A stretch of 64,000 nt of DNA. Source: Faecalibacterium prausnitzii. Lineage in GTDB: Bacteria > Bacillota > Clostridia > Oscillospirales > Ruminococcaceae. The stretch lies in assembly GCF_003324185.1 (NCBI RefSeq), contig NZ_PXUP01000009.1:62001-126000 (forward strand). Direction: 5' to 3'. Below, piece by piece: positions 43,928 through 52,614 of the stretch. The notes beneath the pieces are model-generated. The model saw only the letters and a program-made list of their open reading frames with translations, had not been told where the DNA came from and made no database searches. Each line of letters begins with the position of its first letter. Position 1 is the first letter of the stretch. The translations under genes and the position numbers were made by a program.

Positions 43928-44683
43928 ATGATAACCAAACGCATCATCCCCTGTCTGGACGTGCGCGACGGCCGGGTGGTCAAGGGCACGAACTTTGAGG
44001 GCATTAAAGACGTGGCCGACCCGGTGGAGATGGCACGACTGTACAACGCCGCCGGGGCGGACGAACTGGTGTTCTACGATATCACCGCCAGCTTTGAGGG
44101 ACGCGCCCTCTTTACCGACATCCTGACCCGGGTGGCGGGAGAGATTTTTATCCCCCTGACCGTGGGCGGCGGCATCAACACACTGGAGGATTTTGACCGG
44201 GTGCTGAAATGCGGCGCGGATAAGGTAAGCGTCAACTCCGGTGCGCTGAAGGACCCCGGGCTCATCCCCGCCGCCGCCCAGCGGTACGGCGACCAGTGCG
44301 TGGTGCTTTCCGCAGATGTGAAGCGTGTGAACGGGCAGTTCCGGGTGTTCGCCAAGGGCGGGCGTGAGGATACCGGCCGGGATGCGCTGGACTGGATCAG
44401 CTGGTGCGCCGCCCACGGCGCGGGCGAAATATGCCTGAACAGCATCGACACCGATGGCGTGCGCAACGGCTTCGACCTTGAAATGCTGGACGCGGTGGCT
44501 GCCCGGGTGAACATCCCCATCATTGCCAGCGGCGGCGCGGGCAAAAAAGAGGATTTTCTGGAGCTGTTCCACCACAAGGGCATCGACGCTGGGCTGGCGG
44601 CGGGCATCTTCCACCAGAAGCTGCTGGGCATCCGGGAGCTGAAGGAATACCTGAACGCCAACGGCGTGGAGATGCGGCTGTAA
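43928..44683 (+). CDS. hisF: Imidazole glycerol phosphate synthase, cyclase subunit
   Basis: 251 residues, TIM barrel paralogous to HisA. 'RIIPCLDVRDGRVVKGTNF' with the catalytic Asp, 'NSIDTDGVRNGFDLEML' with the second. It forms IGP and AICAR from PRFAR and ammonia with HisH. Confidence 0.97.
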   Translation: MITKRIIPCLDVRDGRVVKGTNFEGIKDVADPVEMARLYNAAGADELVFYDITASFEGRALFTDILTRVAGEIFIPLTVGGGINTLEDFDRVLKCGADKVSVNSGALKDPGLIPAAAQRYGDQCVVLSADVKRVNGQFRVFAKGGREDTGRDALDWISWCAAHGAGEICLNSIDTDGVRNGFDLEMLDAVAARVNIPIIASGGAGKKEDFLELFHHKGIDAGLAAGIFHQKLLGIRELKEYLNANGVEMRL

Positions 44684-44698
44684 AAACGCATAAAACCC

Positions 44699-44727
44699 TT
44701 GCATTTTTGTCTTGAATACGATAAAAT
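44699..44727 (+). promoter_or_regulatory. Possible internal promoter before hisIE
   Basis: TTGCAT (44699-44704) and TAAAAT (44722-44727) with 17-bp spacing lie in the 78-bp hisF-hisIE gap. It would drive hisIE and the phosphatase separately. Confidence 0.5.
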
Positions 44728-44761
44728 ACACAATATCCCCATCCGGGGAGGGAGAACCGTC

Positions 44762-45397
44762 ATGGAACTGAAATTTGATGAAAAAGGCCTGATCCCCGCC
44801 ATCGTGCAGGATCACTACACAAAGCAGGTGCTCACCCTTGCCTACATGAACGCCGAAACGCTGGCGCTGACCATTGCCGAGGGGCGCACCGTATTCTGGA
44901 GCCGCAGCCGTCAGGAGATCTGGCGCAAGGGCGAGACCAGCGGCAATGTGCAGCGGGTGGTGTCCATTACCGCTGACTGCGATGCCGATGCACTGGTGGT
45001 AGAGGTCGTAAAGGACGGCCCCGCCTGCCACACCGGGGCAGAGAGCTGCTTTTTCAACGAGGTATACGTCTCCCCGGAGCTGAAGCAGTTCAGCTGGCAG
45101 GGGCTGTATAACCTCATCAAGGGCCGCAAGGATACCCCCACGGAGGGCAGCTACACCACCTACCTGTTTGAAAAGGGCAAGGAGAAGATCCTGAAAAAGG
45201 TGGGCGAAGAGTGCACCGAGGTCATCATTGCGGGTGAAAAAGAGGACAAGGCCGAGACGGTCTACGAGATCAGCGACCTTGCCTATCATGTACTGGTGCT
45301 GATGGTCAGCGCGGGCATTACCGTAGAGGATGTGACCCGGGAGCTGGAAAAGCGCCATGTCATCGACCACAAGGTCAAGCAGGAAAGGATGCAGTGA
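44762..45397 (+). CDS. hisIE: Bifunctional phosphoribosyl-AMP cyclohydrolase / phosphoribosyl-ATP pyrophosphatase
   Basis: 211 residues. Cyclohydrolase half (1 to about 110) with '[11 protein letters not shown]' and '[13 protein letters not shown]' (metal and zinc ligands); pyrophosphatase half with '[18 protein letters not shown]' and a C-terminal 'ELEKRH'. Catalyses steps 2 and 3. ATG 44762 follows GGGGAGGGAG. Confidence 0.96.
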   Translation: MELKFDEKGLIPAIVQDHYTKQVLTLAYMNAETLALTIAEGRTVFWSRSRQEIWRKGETSGNVQRVVSITADCDADALVVEVVKDGPACHTGAESCFFNEVYVSPELKQFSWQGLYNLIKGRKDTPTEGSYTTYLFEKGKEKILKKVGEECTEVIIAGEKEDKAETVYEISDLAYHVLVLMVSAGITVEDVTRELEKRHVIDHKVKQERMQ

Positions 45398-45404
45398 GAA
45401 GCCT

Positions 45405-46229
45405 ATGGCAGATTACAGAAAATCCAGCGTACATTGCCACTCTACCCTGTGTGACGGCAAAAACACCCTGCAGCAGATGGCGGGTGCCGCCTGTGCGCAG
45501 GGGTTGACCACCCTTGGCTTCAGCGGCCACAGCTACACAACGCCCGACCGCGAATACTGCATGACCCCCGGCCGCACTGCGCAGTACCGCGCCACCATTG
45601 CCAAGCTGAAAAACGAGTACCGTGGCAAGGTGGACATCCTGTGCGGCATCGAGTGGGACCTGCTGAGCGAGGGCACGCCCAAAGGCTTTGATTACTGGAT
45701 CGGCAGCGCGCACCATCTGTACGGCAAAAATACCGGCAAATACTACGAGATCGATTTCCGCCCCGAGGATCTGCGGGACTGCATCAGCAACGATTTTGAC
45801 GGCGATTCGCTGGCAGCGGTGGAAGCCTATTTTGCCGAGGTGGAGAAGATCGCCGCCAAAAAACCGGATATTCTGGGACATATCGACCTTGTCAAAAAGC
45901 TGAACGCGGACGGCAGCTTCTTTGATGAGGAGTCTCCCCGCTACAAGGCAGCGGCGTTCAAGGCGCTGCAAGCTGCCCGGGAGAACGACTGCATTCTGGA
46001 GGTAAACACCGGCGGCGTATACCGGGGCTACCGCAAGGACTTCTACCCCGGCGCATGGCTGCTGGGCGAGTGGAACAAGCTGGGCGGCAGGGTGATCATC
46101 ACCGCCGACGCTCACGACACCGCTGCACTGACCTTCGGCTTTGACGAAGCCGCCGCCGCCATCAAGGCCGCAGGCTTTACCGCCCTGACAGTGCTGACCG
46201 TCAACGGGTTTGAGCAGCAGGAGTTATAA
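45405..46229 (+). CDS. hisK: PHP-family histidinol-phosphate phosphatase
   Basis: 274 residues. PHP metal site 'VHCHSTLCDGKNT', then 'GFSGHSYTT', 'GIEWDLLSE', 'HIDLVKKL' and 'ITADAHDTA'. The HisK/HisJ type hydrolyses histidinol phosphate and supplies the activity missing from the short HisB. The end overlaps the left border of a dispersed hairpin element. Confidence 0.93.
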   Translation: MADYRKSSVHCHSTLCDGKNTLQQMAGAACAQGLTTLGFSGHSYTTPDREYCMTPGRTAQYRATIAKLKNEYRGKVDILCGIEWDLLSEGTPKGFDYWIGSAHHLYGKNTGKYYEIDFRPEDLRDCISNDFDGDSLAAVEAYFAEVEKIAAKKPDILGHIDLVKKLNADGSFFDEESPRYKAAAFKALQAARENDCILEVNTGGVYRGYRKDFYPGAWLLGEWNKLGGRVIITADAHDTAALTFGFDEAAAAIKAAGFTALTVLTVNGFEQQEL

Positions 46230-46293
46230 AAAAGCAGTTGCGAAACACCTACGGTGTTTCGCAACTACACAAATAAATTTTTTTTAAATCGTT
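46226..46293 (+). repeat. Dispersed hairpin element, copy 6 (short)
   Basis: ATAAAAAAGC leads into AGTTGCGAAACACC-TAC-GGTGTTTCGCAACT (46235-46265), then an AT-rich block with T8 and AAATCGTTTT. It matches the copy at 7353 but lacks the TTTCCGC and second inverted repeat. The first bases contain the hisK stop codon, and it probably terminates the his transcript. Confidence 0.7.
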
Positions 46294-46362
46294 TTACCGC
46301 AAAAGAGGCCACTGCACAGTTTTTGTGCAACGGCCTCCTTTTTGCGCGAAGAAAGGAATCCT

Positions 46363-47742
46363 ATGACCCAGACGCGACCCCTGAAAACAAACCTCTTTAA
46401 CCGGAATGCAGACCTGCTGCACGGGCCTATTTTCAAGAATCTTTTTCTGTTCATGCTGCCCATTCTGGTGTCCAATTTATTCCAGCAGCTGTATAATACC
46501 GTGGATACCATGATCGTGGGCAACGTGCTGGGCGATACCGCACTGGCTGCCATCGGCTCCTGCGGGTCCATCTACGAGCTGCTGGTGGGCTTTGGCATCG
46601 GCATCGGCAACGGGCTTTCCATCGTGGCTGCACGCTCCTACGGGGCACAGGACGAGGATCTGCTCAAAAGGACGGTGGCCGGGGCGCTGGTCATCGGGCT
46701 TTGCGCAAGCTTTGTCATTACCACGGCGGGCTTTTTCGGCCTGCGGCCGCTTTTGCAGCTGCTGGACACCCCCGCCGAAATTTTAGAGGACGCCTACCGG
46801 TATATCATCGTCATCGATTTGGGCGTGCTGGTGATGTTCTTTTATAACCTGTGCGCCGGGCTGCTGCGCGCCATCGGCAACAGCGTGATGCCGCTGGTGT
46901 TCCTGCTCATCAGTTCGGGGCTGAACGTGGCGCTGGACCTGTGGTTCATTGCCGGGCTGGGCATGGGCGTGCAGGGCGCAGCGGTGGCTACCGTCATTGC
47001 GCAGGGCATCTCGGTGGTGCTGTGCATTCTGTATGTGATGCGCCGCGTGCCGCTGCTGCTGCCCGCCCGCAAGCACTGGGCGGTGGGGCAGCATTTGTAC
47101 TGGGAACTGTTCAGCCAGAGCATCTCCATGGGACTGATGAGCAGCATCGTGTCGGCGGGGTCGGTGGTGCTGCAATACGGCATCAACGGGCTGGGCACGC
47201 TGACCATTGCGGGGCACACCGCCGCGCGCAAGCTGTTCTCCTTTACCAGTATGCCGCTGATCTCCATGGCAAACGCCGGCTCCACCTTTGTCTCTCAGAA
47301 CCGGGGTGCAGCCCAGCCGGAGCGGGTGCGCAAGGGAATGCGCACCATGTACCTGTGCTCGGTGGTCATCATGGCGGCAGAGGTGGTGCTGATGCAGCTT
47401 TTTGCCCGGCAGCTGGTGCAGCTGATCTCCGGTTCCTCCGCGCCCCTCGTGCTGGAAAACGGCGCACGGTATCTGATGTGGAACGCGCCGTTCTACGCGG
47501 TGCTGGGGGTGCTGCTGTGCACCCGGTACGCCTTGCAGAGCCTTGGGCAGAAGGTGCTGCCGCTGTTTTCCAGCGTCATCGAGCTGGTGGGCAAGGTGAT
47601 CTTTGTGCTGGTGTTCATCCCGCGCTACGCCTACAACGCCGTCATCCTGTGCGAGCCCATCATCTGGTGCTTCATGGCGGCATATCTCGTGGCAGTGTAC
47701 CGCCGCGACGCCTTTGTGTATCCGAGGAAGAAAACCATCTGA
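46363..47742 (+). CDS. MATE-family efflux transporter
   Basis: 459 residues, twelve helices; 'NLFQQLYNTVDTMIVGNVLG' and 'FVSQNRGAAQPERVRKGM'. It differs from the MATE at 14445 and is not a recent duplicate. ATG 46363 has AAAGGA 6 nt upstream. The stop codon lies inside the next dispersed element, so the element supplied or replaced the end of the gene. Confidence 0.92.
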   Translation: MTQTRPLKTNLFNRNADLLHGPIFKNLFLFMLPILVSNLFQQLYNTVDTMIVGNVLGDTALAAIGSCGSIYELLVGFGIGIGNGLSIVAARSYGAQDEDLLKRTVAGALVIGLCASFVITTAGFFGLRPLLQLLDTPAEILEDAYRYIIVIDLGVLVMFFYNLCAGLLRAIGNSVMPLVFLLISSGLNVALDLWFIAGLGMGVQGAAVATVIAQGISVVLCILYVMRRVPLLLPARKHWAVGQHLYWELFSQSISMGLMSSIVSAGSVVLQYGINGLGTLTIAGHTAARKLFSFTSMPLISMANAGSTFVSQNRGAAQPERVRKGMRTMYLCSVVIMAAEVVLMQLFARQLVQLISGSSAPLVLENGARYLMWNAPFYAVLGVLLCTRYALQSLGQKVLPLFSSVIELVGKVIFVLVFIPRYAYNAVILCEPIIWCFMAAYLVAVYRRDAFVYPRKKTI

Positions 47743-47932
47743 ATGCGCTCCGCTTGCGCTCTGCGCATATTCAGCGGAAAATTTATTTTGAATTTTGGGG
47801 TTCTGAAAAGTCTGCGGAGCTTGTCGGGGCAAAGCCCCTCCATCTGCTTGCGCAGACCGCTCTGCCGCTTAAAAGCCCCACTGGGGCTTTCATTGCTGCG
47901 CAAACGCGGACTTTTCAGAACCCCTTTTTCAC
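47733..47932 (-). repeat. Dispersed hairpin element, copy 7 (with insert)
   Basis: Left border overlaps the MATE stop codon. Order is as in other copies: TCTGCGCATATTCAGCGGAAAA, split as GCGC-type repeat and CAGCGGAAAA, AT block, then hairpin GGGGTTCTGAAAAGTC...CTTTTCAGAACCCC enclosing about 100 bp (47810-47911) and TTTTCAC at 47926. The enclosed block is the inverse of that in copy 4. Confidence 0.8.
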
Positions 47933-47950
47933 AGAAGAGAACCATAAAGA

Positions 47951-47985
47951 CACCCCCGGACAGCACGCAGAGCTGTCCGGGGGTG
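47951..47985. terminator. Terminator of the mur cluster
   Basis: CACCCCCGGACAGC (47951-47964) and GCTGTCCGGGGGTG (47972-47985) form a perfect 14-bp stem between the convergent MATE and mupG genes. Confidence 0.85.
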
Positions 47986-47997
47986 TTGTGTTATGAT

Positions 47998-49047
47998 TTA
48001 TGATACTTTTACCATGCGGAAGGTCTTTCCGCGCTTAATGCAGTCCAGCAGCAGGTCGTATTCTGCGGGCACTTCACCGATGACGTTTACCTTTTCGTCT
48101 GCGGGTAAGTCAGCGCGCACAAGCTGGATCTCGCCGGAGTAGCGGCCGTAGCCGATGTTATCCATGGTCACGCAGCGGCGGCGGCGCTCCACGCAGTTGT
48201 CCGGCTGCACGGTGCTGCCAAAGCAGGAGTAGAGCCGGGATTCCTGATACCGCACAAGCCCTTTGGGCGAATCCGGGCGGCAGGTAAAGGTGCGGTCGTA
48301 CAGAGTCTCATAGCCGGGGCGCAGGGCGACCGGCAGGCAGAGTTCGCCGGTGGTGCAGAAGTGCCGGATGTACTCCTGCTCCCGGGTGCTGACCTCCGGG
48401 TCGCCCGCAAAAATGCCGTCCAGCCCGTAGTTCAGCGCCAAGTCCGCAAAGGCCGCCGAGGGGGCAGCGGTGCGGTGGGCTTCCAGCGTGGGCAGACCCT
48501 GATACAGCGGCCCACGCAGCAGGGCGTCGCCGGGGATAAAGCCGTACACCTGCAAGCCCTCTGCCTGCAAAGCTGCGGTGCTCTCGCGCAAAAATTCCGG
48601 GTCAAGGCCGGTCTCCGGGCGGGGGTAGAAGTTGTGCATGGCGATGACCGTGCCGCCGCCTGCCGCCAGCTGCCGCGCCACCTCCGGGGTGGTGGTGGAG
48701 GCGTTGACGGCAACGGGCAGCTGCTGCGCAAGGGCGCACATTTCCTCCAGCGAGAAGCCGTAATCCAGTCGCAGACCCCACAGGTGCAGCCGCTTTGCCA
48801 GCGCGGTCAGGTCGGCACAGCCAAACTGCCGGATGGTCTTTTCCGACACGTCTGCCAGAATGCGCCAGCCCTGTGCGGAGAGAAAATCGCACATTTCCTG
48901 CACGCGGGCGCAGTAAGCGGCATCAAATTCTTCGCTGATATGCAGTGAGATAAAAACAGGCGCGCCGCCTGCCGCAAAAGCGGAAAGCGACGCACGCTGT
49001 TCCTCAAACTGCGTCAGATACACTGACCGTCCGAGTGTTTTAAGCAT
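47998..49047 (-). CDS. mupG: MupG-family protein (6-phospho-N-acetylmuramidase, DUF871)
   Basis: 349 residues. TIM-barrel N-terminus ('FISLHISEEFDAAYCARV', 'LRLDYGFSLEEM') and a C-terminal beta domain. In S. aureus MupG cleaves MurNAc-6P-GlcNAc inside the cell after PTS uptake; its presence beside murP and murQ supports the same role. Start ATG 49047 overlaps the murP stop by 8 bp. Confidence 0.88.
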   Translation of the reverse strand: MLKTLGRSVYLTQFEEQRASLSAFAAGGAPVFISLHISEEFDAAYCARVQEMCDFLSAQGWRILADVSEKTIRQFGCADLTALAKRLHLWGLRLDYGFSLEEMCALAQQLPVAVNASTTTPEVARQLAAGGGTVIAMHNFYPRPETGLDPEFLRESTAALQAEGLQVYGFIPGDALLRGPLYQGLPTLEAHRTAAPSAAFADLALNYGLDGIFAGDPEVSTREQEYIRHFCTTGELCLPVALRPGYETLYDRTFTCRPDSPKGLVRYQESRLYSCFGSTVQPDNCVERRRRCVTMDNIGYGRYSGEIQLVRADLPADEKVNVIGEVPAEYDLLLDCIKRGKTFRMVKVS

Positions 49048-50482
49048 TGGCAACGTCCTCAACAGAGACCATTGCGTTGGTCACGATAAAGCCCATGATG
49101 TAGCAGATGACCAGACCCACTGCGTAGCAGCCAACGGAAGCAGCCACACCGTGAGGGCCGGCGGTCATGACGAACAGAGCCAGCAGACCGGAGGGGCCCC
49201 AAGCAGTAGCAGCCACCTGCATGGCCATAACGAAGGCACCGCCGAAGCCGGCACCCAGACCGGCGCTGATGAAGGGCTTGCCCATGGGCAGGGTGACGCC
49301 GTAGATCAGCGGCTCGCCGATGCCCAGCAGACCTGCGGGCAGTGCGCCGGTGATAACGTTCTTCAGGCGGGTGTTGCCGCACTTCTTAGCCTTGAAGTAG
49401 ATAGCGACAGCAGCGCCAACCTGACCTGCACCGGCCATAGCCAGAGCGGGGTACAGGGTAACGTAGCCAAAGCTCTCCAGCTGCACGGAGTACAGAGCAA
49501 CCAGACCATGGTGCATGCCCATAGCGACCATGGGCAGGAACAGAGCGGTGGAAATATAACCGGCAATGATGCGCACGATCAGGATATCGCTCATGCACAG
49601 CTTTTCAACCACCCAGCACAGCGCGGTGGAAACATAGCCGGTAGCGGGCATGATGATCAGGATATAGGGCACGAGGCACAGGATCATGGTGATCAGCGGG
49701 GTGAACACGATGTCCAGAGATTCGGGCATCCACTTACGCACCCAGCGCTCGATCTTGACAAGGCACCATGCGCCCAGCACAACGGCCAGCACGCCGCCGC
49801 GGCCTGCACGCAGGATGGAATCCAGCGGCACAGCCTCGTTGAAGAGACCCAGAATGGAAGAGATCTTGTTGATACCGTCCAAACCGGTGATCATGCCCAG
49901 CATACCGCCCAGAATGGGGGTGCCGCCGAACTTTTCGGCTGCGCGGTAGCCGACCCATGCGGTCAGGTAGCCCAGGAAGCAGGTATTCATCAGACCCAGC
50001 AGGGTGCTGATAAGGGCCAGTGCGGGGATGTCGGCGTAGTTCGGCACCACCTGACCGATCAGGGAGTTGATGCCGGCGCACAGACCGGAAGCCACAACGC
50101 CCGGGATCAGGGGGATAAAGATATCGCCGAAGGTCTTGAACAGCTCCTTGACCTTGCTCTGCTTCTGCCCGGCCTTGACTGCGGCCTTGTTGGTCTGCCA
50201 GTCGTTGGCGGTGGAAGCGGCGGCGTCTGCCGGGATGCCCATGTCGCGGCAGATATCTGCGCACTTGCGGCACTTGCCGGGGCCGACCACGATCTCCACA
50301 TAGCCGGTACGGTCATGCACGATGCCCATCACGCCCTCGATGGCCTTCAGGCCCTCGTCGTCGATCTTGGCGTCATCTTTAACGCGCACCCGCAGACGGG
50401 TCATACAGTTGGTTGCGGTGAGAACGTTGCTCTTTCCGCCGACCTTCTCCAGCGCCGCGCGGACCAGTTCTTCATTCGTCAT
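49040..50482 (-). CDS. murP: PTS transporter EIIBC, MurNAc type
   Basis: 480 residues. N-terminal EIIB with phospho-cysteine in 'ATNCMTRLRVRVKD' (Cys26), linker, then EIIC with about ten helices ('GIGEPLIYGVTLPMGKPF'). No EIIA domain, so it needs a separate one, usually the glucose EIIA. It imports MurNAc or MurNAc-containing disaccharide as 6-phosphate. SD GGAGG. Confidence 0.9.
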   Translation of the reverse strand: MTNEELVRAALEKVGGKSNVLTATNCMTRLRVRVKDDAKIDDEGLKAIEGVMGIVHDRTGYVEIVVGPGKCRKCADICRDMGIPADAAASTANDWQTNKAAVKAGQKQSKVKELFKTFGDIFIPLIPGVVASGLCAGINSLIGQVVPNYADIPALALISTLLGLMNTCFLGYLTAWVGYRAAEKFGGTPILGGMLGMITGLDGINKISSILGLFNEAVPLDSILRAGRGGVLAVVLGAWCLVKIERWVRKWMPESLDIVFTPLITMILCLVPYILIIMPATGYVSTALCWVVEKLCMSDILIVRIIAGYISTALFLPMVAMGMHHGLVALYSVQLESFGYVTLYPALAMAGAGQVGAAVAIYFKAKKCGNTRLKNVITGALPAGLLGIGEPLIYGVTLPMGKPFISAGLGAGFGGAFVMAMQVAATAWGPSGLLALFVMTAGPHGVAASVGCYAVGLVICYIMGFIVTNAMVSVEDVANA

Positions 50483-50551
50483 AAGTGGGTCCTCCTTTAA
50501 AACAGGTGTATATCCGATGCGGCCTTTGCCGCTAAGGAACTTAGAGATATC

Positions 50552-51460
50552 TTACAGCACTTCCAGCCGGATGGCCTCCCGCACATGGCCGCGGGCCTTT
50601 TCCAGCCGCCGGGCGGCTTCTGCGGCATCGCAGTCTGCCAGCAGCATGGTGATGGCGGTCTTTACGCTGCCGCCCGCTGCGTCAATGGCGGCGCGGGCTT
50701 TCTCCCGCTCCACGCCGGTGGCGTCAATGACGATATTCTCGGCGCGGGTGTGCAGCTTTTCGTTGGTCTGCTGCACGTCCACCATCAGGTTCTGGTAGGC
50801 CTTGCCGGTGCGCACCATAGAGCCGGTGGAGATCATGTTCAGGATCAGCTTCTGTGCTGTGCCGGACTTGAGCCGGGTGGAACCGGTCAATACCTCGGGG
50901 CCGCAATTCACCTCAATGGCAAGCTCTGCGGCCTTGCCGATGGCGCTGCCGATATTGCAGGCAATGGCGGCGGTGTGGCAGCCCACGCTCTTGGCGTAGT
51001 CCAGACCGCCCAGCACATAGGGCGTGCGGCCGGAAGCGGCAATGCCCACCACAAAGTCATTCGCGGTCAGGCCGTGGGCTTTCAGATCCTCAACAGCCAG
51101 CTCCCGGCTGTCCTCTGCGCCCTCCACAGCCTCGATAAAGGCTTTTTCGCCGCCGGCGATGAGCCCTACCACCATCTCCTTCGGCACACCGAAGGTGGGC
51201 GGGCACTCGGCGGCATCCAACACGCCTAAGCGGCCGGAGGTACCGGCGCCCATATAGAACAGCCGTCCGCCTTTTTCAAAGGATTCTGCCGCCCATGTGA
51301 CCGCCTGCGCGATCTGCGGCAGGCACTTGGCAATGGCCAGCGGTACCCGGGCGTCCTCCTCGTTCATGACAGTCACGATCTCCAGCGGGGACATCTGGTC
51401 CAGCTGCATCGTGCGCGGGTTGCGGGTCTCGGTGGTCATCCCACTCAGATTCAAACCCAT
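50552..51460 (-). CDS. murQ: N-acetylmuramic acid 6-phosphate etherase
   Basis: 302 residues. SIS fold with 'YMGAGTSGRLGVLDAAE' and 'GIAASGRTPYVLGGLDYA', C-terminal helical domain. Cleaves the lactyl ether of MurNAc-6P to give GlcNAc-6P and D-lactate. ATG 51460 has GGAGGTG; the longer ORF start overlaps the promoter. Confidence 0.96.
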   Translation of the reverse strand: MGLNLSGMTTETRNPRTMQLDQMSPLEIVTVMNEEDARVPLAIAKCLPQIAQAVTWAAESFEKGGRLFYMGAGTSGRLGVLDAAECPPTFGVPKEMVVGLIAGGEKAFIEAVEGAEDSRELAVEDLKAHGLTANDFVVGIAASGRTPYVLGGLDYAKSVGCHTAAIACNIGSAIGKAAELAIEVNCGPEVLTGSTRLKSGTAQKLILNMISTGSMVRTGKAYQNLMVDVQQTNEKLHTRAENIVIDATGVEREKARAAIDAAGGSVKTAITMLLADCDAAEAARRLEKARGHVREAIRLEVL

Positions 51461-51511
51461 ATCCTGCACCTCCAGTTTCCGCCGCACCCCTTGCGGCGTG
51501 ATTGTGACCAA

Positions 51512-51565
51512 AGTATAAACTTTTTCAAACAAAATGTCCATAAAAAGACTATTTTGTGGTACAAT
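51512..51565. promoter_or_regulatory. Divergent murQ/murR promoters with inverted repeat
   Basis: Minus-strand -10 TATACT (51512-51517) for murQ; plus-strand extended -10 TGG-TACAAT (51557-51565) for murR. ACAAAAT (51529-51535) and ATTTTGT (51551-51557) form an inverted repeat between them, a candidate MurR operator. Confidence 0.6.
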
Positions 51566-51662
51566 GTTTTATGCAAGCATTATTTTTGAAATTTTCGCTT
51601 ACAAGTACGACTTTTTTGTGCAGCTTGTTCAATCCATCCTGAAATACAACAGAGGTATCTAT

Positions 51663-52529
51663 ATGCAGAACGTTCTTTTACGCCTGCGGGAGGTGCAGCC
51701 CTCCCTCAGCAGCACCGAGCGGCAGATCGCGCAGTTCATTCTGGAAAACCCGGACGAGACCACCACCCTTACCATCCGGGATCTGGCGCGGCGCTCCTTC
51801 TCCTCCCCTTCCAGCGTGGTGCGCATCTGCCGGGTGATCGGCTTTCAGGGCTACAAGGAGCTGCGCCACGCCCTGACGCTGGAGCTTGCCACCCTTGGGG
51901 AGAACGGCAGCCACCGGGAAAAGGACATCACCCCGCAGGACAGCCTGCAGGAGATCGTGGACAAGGTGACCCACAAGAACATCCAGAGCCTGCTGGACAC
52001 CCAGCGGCTGCTTTTGCTGGACGAACTGGAGCAGTGCGTAGAGCTGATCGCCAACGCCCGCACGGTGCTGCTGTTCGGCATCGGTTCCTCGCTGTGCGTG
52101 GCAAAAGACACCTACCTGAAATTTCTGCGTCTGGACAAGCCCTGCGTGGTCAACGAGGACTCCCACTCGCAGCTTTTGCAGGCACGCAACGCCACTGCGC
52201 AGGATGTGGGCATCGTGTTCTCCTACTCCGGGCAGACCATGGAGATGATCCAGTGCATCAAGGAGATGAAGGCGGGCGGCGCACCGGTGATCGCAGTGAC
52301 CCGCTACTACCCCTCCGAGGTGGCACAGCTGGCCGACCATGTGCTGTATGTGGCCGCCAACGAGAGCCTGTTCCGCAACGGCGCCATGTCCTCCCGCCTT
52401 TCCCAGCTGAACGTAATGGATATTCTGTACACCGCCTACGCCAGCCGCAACCACGAGGACACCATGCGCCGTCTGGCCAAGACTCATATCTATAAGCCCG
52501 GTGACCCGGAGGTGCTCACCCAGCCGTAA
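51663..52529 (+). CDS. murR: RpiR/MurR-family regulator
   Basis: 288 residues. HTH_6 domain (about 1-75: 'LTIRDLARRSFSSPSSVVRI') and SIS domain ('VLLFGIGSSLCVAKDTYLKF', 'IVFSYSGQTMEMIQCI'), which would sense MurNAc-6P. ATG 51663 follows AGAGGT. Divergent from murQ, it most likely represses the mur operon. Confidence 0.9.
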   Translation: MQNVLLRLREVQPSLSSTERQIAQFILENPDETTTLTIRDLARRSFSSPSSVVRICRVIGFQGYKELRHALTLELATLGENGSHREKDITPQDSLQEIVDKVTHKNIQSLLDTQRLLLLDELEQCVELIANARTVLLFGIGSSLCVAKDTYLKFLRLDKPCVVNEDSHSQLLQARNATAQDVGIVFSYSGQTMEMIQCIKEMKAGGAPVIAVTRYYPSEVAQLADHVLYVAANESLFRNGAMSSRLSQLNVMDILYTAYASRNHEDTMRRLAKTHIYKPGDPEVLTQP

Positions 52530-52561
52530 AACAAAGACCGTCCCGCAGGGTACAATAACCA

Positions 52562-52592
52562 AAACCCCCGGCCTGACAAAGCAGACCGGGGG
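52562..52592. terminator. Terminator between murR and the cation antiporter gene
   Basis: CCCCCGG (52565-52571) and CCGGGGG (52586-52592) with a run of A/T on the minus-strand side. Confidence 0.6.
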
Positions 52593-52614
52593 CAAGGAAG
52601 TATCTCCGGGAATG

